64,000 bases of DNA from the NCBI GenBank assembly GCA_963786445.1, contig CAWAZU010000036.1:124001-188000 (forward strand), read 5' to 3'. A program made the translations under genes and the position numbers. Every line of letters begins with the position of its first letter. Position 1 is the stretch's first letter. Below the pieces are notes generated by a model, which was given only the letters and a program-made list of their open reading frames with translations, had not been told where the DNA came from and did not search any database. The DNA comes from JAFKFJ01 sp963786445. Lineage in GTDB: Bacteria > Pseudomonadota > Alphaproteobacteria > Acetobacterales > Acetobacteraceae. Positions 27,627 to 40,026 of this stretch are shown piece by piece.

Positions 27627-28175
27627 TCAGGCGGCGCTGGCGCGGCGCAGCCGGTCGGCGAAACTCTTGCGGAATTTCGTTACTTTCGGCGCAATCACGG
27701 CACGGCAGTAGCCGCTCCAGGGGTTGCGGACGAAATAGTTCTCGTGCTCCGCCCCGGCCGGGTAGAAGACATCGAACGGCACGATTTCGGTGACGATGCG
27801 GTCCGGCCAGAGTCCGGCCGCGGCGATCTCGGCGACGACGCGCTCGGCCGCTTCGCGCTGGGCAGCGTCATGCACGAAGATCGCGCTGCGGTACTGGGTG
27901 CCGACGTCGTTGCCCTGGCGGTCGGGTGTGGTCGGGTCATGGATGGTGAAGAACACGCGCAGCAGGTCGTCATAGGCGATCTCGTCGGGATCGAAGGTGA
28001 CCTGTACCACTTCGGTGTGCCCGGTGGTGCCGGTGCAGACCTGCTTGTAAGTCGGGTTCTCGACATGCCCGCCCGAGAAGCCCGATTCGACGCGGCTCAC
28101 GCCGCGCAGTTCCAGATACACCGCTTCCAGGCACCAAAAGCACCCGCCGCCCAGCGTCGCCACCTGCATTGCCAT
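27627..28175 (-). CDS. msrA: Peptide-methionine (S)-S-oxide reductase
   Basis: A 182-residue repair enzyme that reduces methionine-S-sulfoxide in proteins. GGCFWCLEAVY carries the catalytic cysteine. The other family blocks are VESGFSGGHVENPTY, VTFDPDEIAYDDLL, HDPTTPDRQGNDVGTQYRS and HENYFVRNP. The ATG at 28175 is preceded by a GGGAGG site. Thioredoxin-dependent recycling cysteines may be the C-terminal GYC. It is divergent from mobA. Confidence 0.95.
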   Translation of the reverse strand: MAMQVATLGGGCFWCLEAVYLELRGVSRVESGFSGGHVENPTYKQVCTGTTGHTEVVQVTFDPDEIAYDDLLRVFFTIHDPTTPDRQGNDVGTQYRSAIFVHDAAQREAAERVVAEIAAAGLWPDRIVTEIVPFDVFYPAGAEHENYFVRNPWSGYCRAVIAPKVTKFRKSFADRLRRASAA

Positions 28176-28246
28176 GCCCGCCTCCCGTGCTGGCGCAGAG
28201 ATGGCGCAGGCCCGCGCGTTTTCCAACCTCGACGGCGGGCCGTGCC

Positions 28247-28858
28247 ATGAGCCGCGATGGGCGCCCGGTGGCGGTGGTGCTGGCGGGCGGGCTGGCGCGG
28301 CGGATGGGCGGCGGCGACAAGGGGCTGCTGCGGCTGCACCGGCGGCCGATGCTCGACCACGTGCTCGACGCGATCCGCCCGCAGGTCGGCGCGATGGCGA
28401 TCAACGCCAACGGCGACGTGCGCCGCTTCCTGCACTGGGGGCTGCCGGTGCTGGCCGATCCGGTGCCGGACCATCCCGGACCGCTCGCCGGCATCCTCGC
28501 CGGGCTGCGCTGGGCGCGGCAGACGCAGCCGGGCGCCGAACTGCTGCTGTCGGTGCCGACCGACACGCCGCTGCTGCCGCCCGACCTGGTGCAGCGGCTG
28601 GCGCAGGCGCGCGCGCGGGACGGCGCCGCGGTCGCCTGCGCCGCCTCCGCCGGGCAGCGCCACCCGGTCGTCGCACTGTGGCCGGTGACGCTGGCCGAGG
28701 CGCTGGCCGACGCCCTGGCCGACGGCGAGCGCGGCGTCGAGGCGTTCGCCGCGTCGCACGGCCTCGCGGTCGCCGAGTTCGCCGCCGCGCCCGATGATCC
28801 GTTCCTGAACATCAACGAGCCGGCCGACCTGGCGCACGCGGCGCGGCTGCTCGGCTGA
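28247..28858 (+). CDS. mobA: Molybdenum cofactor guanylyltransferase MobA
   Basis: A 203-residue nucleotidyltransferase that converts Mo-molybdopterin to the guanine dinucleotide form. The GTP-binding LAGGLARRMGGGDKGLL (residues 12-28) and PDHPGPLAGILAGL are diagnostic, with a further acidic site in SVPTDTPLLPPDL. The molybdenum hydroxylase at 4.5-8.3 kb, if of PaoC type, would need a dinucleotide cofactor (usually cytosine, made by MocA), so MobA may serve other enzymes. It converges with the small lipoprotein gene. Confidence 0.92.
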   Translation: MSRDGRPVAVVLAGGLARRMGGGDKGLLRLHRRPMLDHVLDAIRPQVGAMAINANGDVRRFLHWGLPVLADPVPDHPGPLAGILAGLRWARQTQPGAELLLSVPTDTPLLPPDLVQRLAQARARDGAAVACAASAGQRHPVVALWPVTLAEALADALADGERGVEAFAASHGLAVAEFAAAPDDPFLNINEPADLAHAARLLG

Positions 28859-28862
28859 AGCG

Positions 28863-29036
28863 TCAGTCCGGGTCGATCGCGTTGGCACAGGTGTCGGTGG
28901 GGACGGCGGCGGCATGGCCGACCAGCGGCACCGCCTTCAGCACCGCCGAGGACAGCCGGCACGGCGCCGCCGCCAGACCGCAGCCGCCGGGCAGCGCCGC
29001 CGCCAGCAATGCCAGGATGCGCAACCATGTCGTCAT
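28863..29036 (-). CDS. Small lipoprotein-like protein (DUF6726-like)
   Basis: A 57-residue protein. The N-terminal TWLRILALLAAALPGGC is a lipoprotein-type signal with the lipobox cysteine at residue 19. The mature part CRLSSAVLKAVPLVGHAAAVP, split after VG, then TCANAID, looks like the short alphaproteobacterial family with two cysteines and the KAVPLVGH core. I recall this as DUF6726 but cannot verify it. It ends four bases from the convergent mobA stop. Function unknown. Confidence 0.6.
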   Translation of the reverse strand: MTTWLRILALLAAALPGGCGLAAAPCRLSSAVLKAVPLVGHAAAVPTDTCANAIDPD

Positions 29037-29192
29037 CGCCGCCGCCTCCCCCCGTGGGTGGGTCCAGCGCATGTATCGCCGGCACCGCAAGCTCGTTGCA
29101 TCGCGCGCGCAGCAGGCTTGCCAGGGGCACATGACCGAGCCATGCTGCCGCCAGCCGGCACAGGATCCGGCGCATGAGGGGAGACCTGCCGC

Positions 29193-30434
29193 ATGATGAC
29201 CCGTCGTTCCGCCTTGCTTGCCGCCTCGGCCTTGTCCCTGGCGGCCACCGCCGGGCTTGCCGGGCCGGCCCGCGCCGCCGACCAGGTGGTGAAGATCGGC
29301 ATCGACGCTTCGCTGACCGGGGGCGATGCGCAGTCGGCGCTGCTGGTCAAGAACGGCGCCTTGCTGGCGATCGACCAGGCGAATGCCGGCCACACCGTGC
29401 CGGGCGTGAAGTTCGAGGGGATGGTGCTCGACGACGGCACCGCCACCGCCGGCCAGTACGATCCGGCGCAGGGCGCGATCAACGCGCGCAAAATGGTCGC
29501 CGACCGGCAGGTGCTGGCCGCGATCGGGCCGCAGATGTCGGGCGTCGGCAAGGCGATGGCGCCGATCCTGAGCTGGGGCGATCTCGCCACCATCACGCCC
29601 TCTTCGACCAACCCCGACATCACCGACCCGAAATTCGCCGCGCAATACCGCCCCGCCGGCAAGGCGATCTATTTCCGCACGGTCGCGACCGACGCCTTCC
29701 AGGGCCCCTACATGGCGAACTTCTACGCCAACGTGCTGAAGGTGAAGTCGGTCTATATCCTCGACGACACCGGCGCCTACGGCGAAGGGCTGGCCAACGC
29801 GTTCCAGGCGCAGGCGGTCAAGGACGGCATCAAGGTGCTCGGCCGCGACAAGATCGACCCGAAGGCCGCCGACTACTCCTCGGTGCTCACGAAAATCAAG
29901 CAGCTCGACCCGGCGAGCCTCTACTACGGCGGCGTGATGCAGGCCGGCGTGAAGCTGGTCAAGCAGTCGTACGAGATCCTCCCGCACAGCATGCCGAAGG
30001 GCGGCGGCGACGGGCTGATCACGCCGGAAATGCTGACCGCCGCCGGGTTCCCCGCGGCCGAAGGCTGGTACTGCACCAACGCCTCGCCACACGTCACCGA
30101 GGACTCGGCAGCGCAGGCCTGGGTGAACGAGTACAAGGCGAAGTTCCACGTGCTGCCCGACGACTACTCGATCACCGCGTATGACGGGGTCGAGGTCATC
30201 ATCGACGCGGTCAAGCGCGTGAAGGCGAGCGGCAAGCCGGTGACGCGCGACGCCGTGCGCGACGCCATCCAGACCGCGAACGTGAAGACGCTGCAAGGCC
30301 CGGTGTCGTTCGACGCCAACGGCGACATCAAGGACCGCGTCATCGCGGTCTTCCAGGTGCATGACAACAAGGCCTATCCGGCCGACGACATGATCCACCA
30401 GTTCAACTACATCGGCGTGGCGCCGCAGTCCTGA
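29193..30434 (+). CDS. livK: Branched-chain amino acid ABC transporter substrate-binding protein (LivK type)
   Basis: A 413-residue periplasmic type I binding protein. A Tat-like leader MMTRRSALLAASALSLAA is cleaved probably after ARA. The mature part starts VKIGIDASLTGGDAQ. Family segments include KMVADRQVLAAIGPQMSG, ATITPSSTNPDIT and VYILDDTGAYGEGLANAF. It is the first gene of a livK-H-MG-F operon. GGGGAG lies upstream of the ATG. Whether the ligand is branched-chain amino acids, another amino acid or an aromatic acid cannot be told. Confidence 0.92.
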   Translation: MMTRRSALLAASALSLAATAGLAGPARAADQVVKIGIDASLTGGDAQSALLVKNGALLAIDQANAGHTVPGVKFEGMVLDDGTATAGQYDPAQGAINARKMVADRQVLAAIGPQMSGVGKAMAPILSWGDLATITPSSTNPDITDPKFAAQYRPAGKAIYFRTVATDAFQGPYMANFYANVLKVKSVYILDDTGAYGEGLANAFQAQAVKDGIKVLGRDKIDPKAADYSSVLTKIKQLDPASLYYGGVMQAGVKLVKQSYEILPHSMPKGGGDGLITPEMLTAAGFPAAEGWYCTNASPHVTEDSAAQAWVNEYKAKFHVLPDDYSITAYDGVEVIIDAVKRVKASGKPVTRDAVRDAIQTANVKTLQGPVSFDANGDIKDRVIAVFQVHDNKAYPADDMIHQFNYIGVAPQS

Positions 30435-30469
30435 CGGTGGCGCAGGCGACGATGCACCGCATCGCGTAT

Positions 30470-30497
30470 CGGGACGCCGCCCTGCGGCGGCGTCCCG
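30470..30497 (+). promoter_or_regulatory. Strong intercistronic hairpin between livK and livH
   Basis: CGGGACGCCGC (30470-30480) and GCGGCGTCCCG (30487-30497) are perfect inverted repeats; one more C-G pair leaves the tetraloop CTGC. No T-tract follows, so it is not a standard terminator. In binding-protein operons such stems stabilise the upstream message or attenuate readthrough, giving more binding protein than permease. It ends 25 bases before the livH ATG. Confidence 0.6.
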
Positions 30498-30522
30498 CAC
30501 CGTCGGGGGGCGGAGCGCCGCG

Positions 30523-31452
30523 ATGACGCTCGCCGACGTCTATCTCCAGCAGCTCATCAACGGCCTCAGCCTCGGTGCGATGTATGCGCTGCTGGCGCTC
30601 GGCTTCACGCTGGTCTATGGCATCCTTGAGCTGATCAACTTCGCCCATTTCAACGTCTTCATGGTCGGCTCGTTCGTCGGCCTCGGCATGCTGGAACTGC
30701 TCGGCGTGGTGCCGAACGCGCCGCCGCTCGCCGGCTTCGCGCTGGCTGCCGTGCTGCTCGGCACGCTGGTCGTGACCATGCTGGCCTCCGGCCTGCTCGG
30801 CGTCGCCATCGAGCGCATCGCGCTGCGGCCGCTGCGCAACGTGCGCGGGCCGGCGGCGATGATCACCACCATCGGCGTGTCGTACATCCTGTTCAACCTG
30901 GTGCTGCTCGGCCTCGGTGCGGACAGCAAGAACTTCCCTTCGCCGCTGCCGTCGCTGTCGATGCCGATCGGCGGCGCGGTGCTGCGGCTGCGCGAGGTGC
31001 TGATCTGGATCGTCTCGCTGGTGCTGATGGCGGGGCTGACCTGGTTCGTGCAGTTCACCCGCATGGGCAAGGCGATGCGCGCCACCGCGCAGGACCCGGA
31101 GGCGGCGCGCATGATGGGCATCGAGGTGGACCGCGTCATCATCATGGCGTTCTTCCTCGGCTCCGCGCTGGCCGGCGCGGGCGGGCTGATGTTCGGCCTC
31201 TACTACAACTTCACCAGCTACATCATCGGCTTCACCGCCGGGCTGCGGGCGTTCACCGCGGCGGTGCTCGGCGGCATCGGCAACGTCCCCGGCGCCATGG
31301 TGGGCGGCGTCATCATCGGGCTGGTCGAGGCGCTGGGCGGGCAGTTGATCTCCGCCTCCTGGGCGGACGTCATCATCTTCTCGATCCTCGTGCTGGTCCT
31401 CGTGTTCCGCCCCGCCGGGCTGCTCGGCCGGGTGGCGCCGAACAAGTCATGA
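30523..31452 (+). CDS. livH: Branched-chain amino acid ABC transporter permease (LivH)
   Basis: A 309-residue inner-membrane permease with about eight hydrophobic segments. It has LivH signatures: QLINGLSLGAMYALLALGFT, split after YALL, then LVYGILELINFAH, and the cytoplasmic loop MGKAMRATAQDPEAARMMGI that contacts the ATPase. It ends in ATGA overlapping the livM start. Confidence 0.93.
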   Translation: MTLADVYLQQLINGLSLGAMYALLALGFTLVYGILELINFAHFNVFMVGSFVGLGMLELLGVVPNAPPLAGFALAAVLLGTLVVTMLASGLLGVAIERIALRPLRNVRGPAAMITTIGVSYILFNLVLLGLGADSKNFPSPLPSLSMPIGGAVLRLREVLIWIVSLVLMAGLTWFVQFTRMGKAMRATAQDPEAARMMGIEVDRVIIMAFFLGSALAGAGGLMFGLYYNFTSYIIGFTAGLRAFTAAVLGGIGNVPGAMVGGVIIGLVEALGGQLISASWADVIIFSILVLVLVFRPAGLLGRVAPNKS

Positions 31453-33470
31453 GCGCCGTCGCTCCGCGCGCGGGCCTGCTGCGCAATGTCGCCGCGTCGG
31501 CGCCGGCGCGGCGGGGCGCACTGGCGCTGCTGGTTGTGGCCCTGCTGCTGTTCCCCTATGTCGAAGGCAACGACGCCGACATCGACAGCCTCGCCAACGC
31601 CTCGGCCTATGCGGCGCTGGCGCTGGGGCTGAACGTCGTGGTCGGGTTCGCCGGCCTGCTCGATCTCGGCTACGCGGCGTTCTTCGCCATCGGCGCCTAT
31701 TTCTACGGCGTGTTCACCTCGTTCCAGGTGATGCCGGAATGGTCGCCGTTCTGGCAGCCTTTCGCGCTGGTCGGCCTGGTGCAAAAAATCAACCAGGGCG
31801 GGCCGGACCTGGTGCATTTCACGCTGTCGTTCTGGCTGGCGCTGCCGCTGGCGGCGCTGGTGGCGGCGTTCTTCGGCATCCTGTTCGGCGCGCCGACGCT
31901 GCGGCTGCGCGGCGACTACCTCGCCATCGTGACGCTCGGCTTCGGCGAGATCGTGCCGATCGTCGCGCGCAACACGCCCAGCATCACCAACGGCGCCGCC
32001 GGGCTGAACGGCGTGCAGGCGCCGATGCTGTTCGGCTACAATTTCACCGTCCAGGCGACGCCCTACTACTATGTCGGCCTGGCGCTGGTGGCGCTGCTGA
32101 TGTTCGCCAGCTTCCGGCTGCGCGATTCGCGCGTCGGCCGCGCCTGGATGGCGGTGCGCGAGGACGAGACGGCGGCGAGTGCCATGGGCGTCGATCGCAC
32201 GCGCACAAAACTGCTCGCCTTCGCCATCGGCGCCGCCTTCGCCGGCGCGGTCGGCGTGTTCTACATCGCCAAGCTGCAGACCGCGACACCGGACATGTTC
32301 GGCTTCCCGGTCTCGGTGATGATCCTGGTGATGGTGGTGCTCGGCGGCATGGGCAGCGTGTGGGGCGTGGTGGCCGGCGCGGTGCTGCTGAGCCTGCTGC
32401 AATCCTGGTTCCTGCCCGACCTGACCGAGTGGCTGCACATGCTGGGCGCCGCCGTCGGCAGCGACTGGATGCAGCAGATCGACCTGGCGCGCTCGATCGA
32501 GCTGATCTTCGGCATCCTGCTGGTGCTGATGATGCTGTTCCGCCGCGACGGGCTGATCCCGGCGACGCGGCGCACCGCCGGACTGGCGTTCGACCGCGCA
32601 GCACGTGCAGGGCGTGCAGCGCGGCGGCTTCGACCGCGCGCAGGCGGAACTCGCGCTGGCGCTGCCTCCGGCCGCCGTCGGCAATCTTCTGGAAGTGCGC
32701 GGCGTCACCGTGCGCTTCGGCGGGCTGATCGCGCTGAATGCGGTCGATGTCGTGGTGCCCGCGGGCAGCGTGGTCGCGGTGATCGGGCCGAACGGCTCGG
32801 GCAAATCGACGCTGTTCAACGTCATCACCGGCCTGGTGCCCGCCGGGCACGGCAGCATCCGCTTCGCCGGCCGGGAGATTCTCGGCCTGCCGCCGCACCG
32901 CATCCTGGCGCTGGGGCTGGCGCGCACGTTCCAGAACATCCGCCTGTTCGCGAACCTCTCGGTGCTCGACAACGTGCTGATCGGCCAGCACGCGCGGCTG
33001 ACCGCCGGGGCGTTCCGCGCCGTGCTGCGCTCGCCGCACACCCGTGCGCGAGGAACGCGCGGCAATGCGGCGCGCGAGCGACATCGTGGCGCTGTTCGGC
33101 AACCGGCTGACGCCGCGGATCACGCAGGCGGTGTCGTCGCTGTCCTACGCCAATCGCCGCCGGGTCGAGATCGCGCGCGCACTGGCGAGCCAGCCGCGGC
33201 TGCTGCTGCTCGACGAGCCGACGGCGGGCATGAACCCGGCAGAAACTCTGGAACTGGCGGAGCAGATCAAAAGCCTGCACGCGCTCGGGCTGACCATCCT
33301 GCATCATCGAGCACAAGCTCGACGTGGTCACGCAGCTTGCCGACACGGTGATCGTGCTCGACCACGGCGACAAGCTGGCCGAGGGCCGGCCGGACCAGGT
33401 GCGGCGCAACGAGGAGGTGCTGCGCGCCTATCTCGGCCGTGCCGCCAGGGAGGCGCTGGATGCAGCGTGA
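31449..33470 (+). CDS. LivM permease fused to LivG ATPase, three apparent +1 frameshifts
   Basis: The LivM part (31449 to about 32590) has LGLNVVVGFAGLLDLGYAAF, LRGDYLAIVTLGFGEI and WMAVREDETAASAMG. Its frame has no stop before the ATPase. One extra base near 32597 brings it into the frame of QHVQGVQRGGF and then the LivG ATPase: Walker A GPNGSGKSTLFN, LARTFQNIRLF. Extra bases near 33042 and 33302 break the ATPase again; beyond them come SLSYANRRRVEIARAL, LLLLDEPTAGMNP, ILIIEHKLDVV and the end REALDAA. Corrected, it is one 672-residue protein. If the fusion is not real, LivG would start at GTG 32605 or 32695. Confidence 0.7.
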
Positions 33471-34206
33471 CCTCGGCCTGCTGCTGGAGTTCCGCGGCGT
33501 CAACACGCATTACGGCGACCTGCACGTGCTCAAGGACGTGAGCTACGCGATCGGGCGCGGCGAGATCGTGGCCCTGCTCGGCGGCAACGCCTCCGGCAAA
33601 TCGACCACGATGAAGACCATCATGGGCGTGGTGCGGCCGACCAGCGGCAGCGTGCTGTTCGAGGGCCAGCCGATCGAGCGGCTGCGCACCGCGGAGCGGG
33701 TGAAGCGCGGCATCGCGCCGGTGCTGGAGGCGCGGCGGCTGTTTCCGCGCATGACGGTGCTGGAGAATCTGGAACTCGGCGCCTACACGCGCGCGCGCGG
33801 CCCGGAACTCGCCGAGGACCTGGAGCGCGTCTATGACCTGTTTCCGCGCGTCAAGGAGCGGCGGTCGCAGATCGCCGGCACGCTGTCGGGCGGCGAGCAG
33901 CAGATGGTGGCGATCGGGCGGGCGCTGATGGCGCGGCCGCGGCTGATCTGCATGGACGAACCCTCGATGGGCCTGTCGCCGCTGCTGGTCGAGCAGGTGT
34001 TCGACATCATCCAGCACATCAACCGCCAGGGCACGACGATCTTCATGGTCGAGCAGAACGCCGCGATGGCGCTGACGATCGCGCACCGCGCCTACGTGCT
34101 GCAGACCGGCCAGGTGGTGCTGTCGGGCGAGGCGGCGTCGCTGCGCGAGAACCCGGCGATCCGCGAGGCCTATCTCGGCGAGCTGCAGGTCACCGCCGCG
34201 GCGTGA
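33460..34206 (+). CDS. livF: Branched-chain amino acid ABC transporter ATP-binding protein (LivF)
   Basis: A 248-residue ATPase whose ATG overlaps the end of the LivG part by 11 bases. Walker A is LGGNASGKSTTMK (an alanine replaces the usual second glycine), then VLEARRLFPRMTVLENLELGA, split at MTV, signature LSGGEQQMVAIGRAL, Walker B LICMDEPSMGLSP and switch FMVEQNAAMAL. It completes the operon. It is convergent with ppdK, 22 bases apart. Confidence 0.92.
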   Translation: MQRDLGLLLEFRGVNTHYGDLHVLKDVSYAIGRGEIVALLGGNASGKSTTMKTIMGVVRPTSGSVLFEGQPIERLRTAERVKRGIAPVLEARRLFPRMTVLENLELGAYTRARGPELAEDLERVYDLFPRVKERRSQIAGTLSGGEQQMVAIGRALMARPRLICMDEPSMGLSPLLVEQVFDIIQHINRQGTTIFMVEQNAAMALTIAHRAYVLQTGQVVLSGEAASLRENPAIREAYLGELQVTAAA

Positions 34207-34228
34207 GGGCGTTGCCGCGCCGGCCGGG

Positions 34229-36898
<2,670 letters not shown>

Positions 36899-36920
36899 GG
36901 CGGTCGCAATCCTTGTCCTG

Positions 36921-38972
36921 TCAACCTTCTATTCGCGAAAAATCGGCGGCCAGATGCATCGCCGCCCGCACGCGCGCCAAAAGACGCAGGCGATTGCGGC
37001 GGATTTCGGGGCGCGCGTCGTTCACGGTGACGGCATCAAAGAACGCATCGAGGTCGTGGCGCAGAGAAGCGAGGAATTCCATGGCCCCGGGAAAATTCTC
37101 GGCGCGGATCAGCTCCGCCACGTCCGGCTCGATCAGGTCGAGCTTCACGGCAAGCCGGTTTTCTTCGTGCTGTTCCAACAGGGCGGGCGCGATCGGCCCA
37201 TCGTGCGGGCCGTCCTTGCGCTCCTCGATGCGCAGGATGTTGGCGGCGCGGCGGTAGCCGGCGAGCAGGTTGGCGCCGTCCTCGGTCTGCAGCATCGCGG
37301 CGACGGCGTCGGTGCGCGCGAGCAGCAGATTGAGATCATAATCCGGATCGGCAAAACCCTCGACGGCGGCCAGGACATCGTGACGCGCGCCCTCGACCCG
37401 CAGCTGAACCCGCAGCCGTTCCACAATGAACCCGCAGATTTCCTGCTCTACCATGTTGCAGCGGTTTCGGAACAAGTGGTCTGCAACCAGCGATCCCAGC
37501 TTCAGCCGCAGCCCGCGCTCACGGATGATGCGGATAATCCCGAGTGCCGCACGGCGCAGCGCGAACGGATCGCCCGAGCCGGTCGGCTTCTCGCCGATGG
37601 CGAAGAACGCCGCCAGCACGTCGATCTTGTCGGCGAGCGCCACGGCAATGCTCACCGGCGCCTCCGGCACGTCATCCGCCGGCCCCTTCGGCGCGTAGTG
37701 GTCGCGCACGGCATCGGCAACACGCGCATCCTCCCCGTCATGCAGAGCGTAATAGCGCCCCATCACGCCTTGCAGTTCCGGGAATTCGCCGACCATTCCC
37801 GTCACAAGATCGGCCTTCGCCAGCAGCGCCGCCCGCTCGGCCAATGCCGCGTCCGCGCCGACACGCGGGGCAATAACGCAAGCAAGCTGCATTATCCGCC
37901 GCACCCGCTCGCCCTGCGTGCCCAGCCGCGCCTCGAAGGTGACGTGATCGAGGGCGGCCACGCGGCTGGCCAGCGTGTGCGCGCGGTCGAGGTCCCAGAA
38001 ATGCCGCGCGTCGGCGAAGCGTGCGCGCAGCACGCGCTCGTTGCCGGCGACGATCGCCGCGCCGCCGTCGCGCGCCGCGACATTGGCGACGAAGGCGAAC
38101 CACGGCGCCACCCCGCCGGCCGCGTCGCGCAGCGCGAAGTAGCGCTGGTTGACGCGCATCGAGACCTGCATCACTTCCGGCGGCAGGTCCATGAACGCTG
38201 CGTCGATGCGCCCGAGCAGCGCCACCGGCCATTCCACCAGCCCGGCAACTTCGTCGAGCAGACCGGCATCTTCGACCAGCGTGAGGCCGCGCGCAGCGGC
38301 CTGGCCGCGCAGGCCGGCCGCGATCGTGGCGCGCCGTTCGGCGGCATCGGCGATCACGAAATGCGCGCGCAGCGCCTCGATCCAATCCGCCGCCGACCGC
38401 ACGGCGAAAACTCCGGGGGCGAGGAAGCGGTGGCCTTCGGTGAGGTCGCCGGCGATCAGGCCATGGCCGTCATCGGCGCCGTCGCGCAGATCGAACGGCA
38501 CCGCCGCGCCGTCGAGCAGGCAGAGGATGCGGCGCAGCGGGCGCACCCAGGTGAACGCGCTGGTGCCGCCCCAGCGCATCGACTTCGGCCACGGGAAGCG
38601 GCGCAGCAGCTCCGGCATCTGGCGCGCGATCAGCGTCGCGGCGTCGATGCCGGGCACGGTCCTGTGCAGCACCCAGAACTCGCCTTCCTGGCGCAGATCG
38701 TCGCGCGTGGCTGCATGCTTGCGCAGGAAGCCGGCGAGCGCCTGGTCCGGTGCATTCAGGCGCGGGCCGCGTTCGCTGCTGCGGCTTTCCGCGACACCGG
38801 CTGAGACGACGCAGGCGACCGCAATACGTCGCGGGCCGTAGAACGTGCGGATCTCCGCGGGGGCGAGCGGCGCCAGCGCCGCGGCGAGGAGTCGTGAAAG
38901 ATCCTCCGCCCCGCGCGCCTGCATGCGCGCCGGGATTTCCTCGCTGAACAGTTCCAGCAGCAGTTCCGGCAT
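36921..38972 (-). CDS. glyS: Glycine--tRNA ligase beta subunit
   Basis: A 683-residue beta chain of the tetrameric bacterial GlyRS. It starts MPELLLELFSEEIPARMQ, the typical N-terminus, with FLGPRRIAV-like TFYGPRRIAV, SMRWG and FARPLRRILCLLDG-like WVRPLRRILCL, then HD-domain-like and anticodon-binding regions (LADKIDVLAAFFAIGEKPTG; DPFALRRAALGIIRII). The ATG at 38972 overlaps the glyQ stop region by inspection, so it is translated with glyQ on the minus strand. Confidence 0.95.
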   Translation of the reverse strand: MPELLLELFSEEIPARMQARGAEDLSRLLAAALAPLAPAEIRTFYGPRRIAVACVVSAGVAESRSSERGPRLNAPDQALAGFLRKHAATRDDLRQEGEFWVLHRTVPGIDAATLIARQMPELLRRFPWPKSMRWGGTSAFTWVRPLRRILCLLDGAAVPFDLRDGADDGHGLIAGDLTEGHRFLAPGVFAVRSAADWIEALRAHFVIADAAERRATIAAGLRGQAAARGLTLVEDAGLLDEVAGLVEWPVALLGRIDAAFMDLPPEVMQVSMRVNQRYFALRDAAGGVAPWFAFVANVAARDGGAAIVAGNERVLRARFADARHFWDLDRAHTLASRVAALDHVTFEARLGTQGERVRRIMQLACVIAPRVGADAALAERAALLAKADLVTGMVGEFPELQGVMGRYYALHDGEDARVADAVRDHYAPKGPADDVPEAPVSIAVALADKIDVLAAFFAIGEKPTGSGDPFALRRAALGIIRIIRERGLRLKLGSLVADHLFRNRCNMVEQEICGFIVERLRVQLRVEGARHDVLAAVEGFADPDYDLNLLLARTDAVAAMLQTEDGANLLAGYRRAANILRIEERKDGPHDGPIAPALLEQHEENRLAVKLDLIEPDVAELIRAENFPGAMEFLASLRHDLDAFFDAVTVNDARPEIRRNRLRLLARVRAAMHLAADFSRIEG

Positions 38973-38973
38973 G

Positions 38974-39875
38974 TCAGTCCTGCAGCGCCGGTTCGCGGGC
39001 GGGAGCTTCCTCGCCGGCCAGCCACGCCTCGCAGCAGCCTTTCGCCAGCACGCGCACGCGCGCCGATATACGACGCGCGCTCGGCCACGCTGATCACGCC
39101 GCGCGCATCCAGCAGGTTGAACAGGTGGCTTGCCTTGATGCACTGGTCGTAGGCCGGCAGCGCCAGCCGTTCCTTCAGCAGCGCGGCACATTCGCGCTCG
39201 GCGTCGGCGAAATGCCGCGTCAGCATCTCGGTGTCCGCATGCTCGAAATTATGCGCGCTGTACTCCCGCTCGGCGCGCAGAAACACGTCGCCGTAGCGCA
39301 CGCCGGCGCCGTTGAAGTCAAGATCGAAAACGTTCTCGACGCCCTGCACATACATCGCCAGCCGCTCCAGCCCGTAGGTCATCTCGAAGCTGGGCAGCGC
39401 GGTCGGCGATGCCGCCGACCTGCTGGAAATAGGTGAACTGGCCGACCTCCATGCCGTCGCACCACACTTCCCAGCCCAGCCCCCAGGCGCCCAGCGTCGG
39501 GCTTTCCCAGTCGTCCTCGACGAAGCGGAAATCGTGCAGCAGCGGATCGAGCCCGATCACGCGATAGCTGTCGAGCAGCAGCGCCTGCGCGTCGGCCGGA
39601 CTCGGCTTCATGATGACCTGGTACTGGTAGTAGTGCTGCAGCCGGTTCGGGTTCTCGCCGTAGCGGCCGTCGGAGGGGCGGCGGCTCGGCTGCACATAGG
39701 CGGCGCGCCAGGGGCGGCGGCCGAGCGAGCGCAGCGTGGTGGCGGGATGGAACGTGCCGGCGCCGACCTCCATGTCGTAGGGCTGCAGGATCACGCAGCC
39801 CTGCCGCGCCCAGAAATGGTGCAGGCGCAGGATCAGGTCCTGAAAACTCTCGGGCCTGGCGCCTGGCGCGTCCAT
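38974..39875 (-). CDS. glyQ: Glycine--tRNA ligase alpha subunit, two apparent +1 frameshifts
   Basis: The catalytic class II chain. From ATG 39875 (GGTGGAG upstream): FQDLILRLHHFWARQGCVI, QPYDMEVGAGTFHPATTLR, YVQPSRRPSDGRYGENPNR, YYQYQVIMKPSP and WEVWCDGMEVGQFTYFQQ are in one frame. An extra base near 39397 shifts to the frame of MTYGLERLAMYVQGVENVFD. A second near 39062 shifts to the C-terminus RVRVLAKGCCEAWLAGEE ending at 38974. Corrected length is 299 residues, exactly as expected. The enzyme is essential and a second GlyRS is not visible here, so these shifts are probably sequence errors. Confidence 0.9.
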
Positions 39876-40026
39876 CCGCTCCACCGTGCAGCGTGATGCA
39901 CCGCACCATACGGGCGGCGCCGGTGCGCAACAAGGACGCCACCAGGGATGGCGTCGGCACGCCCGCTTGAAGCCGCCCCGGATGCTTGCCACATCGCCGG
40001 GTGGCAATGGACCCACGGGGATTCCC

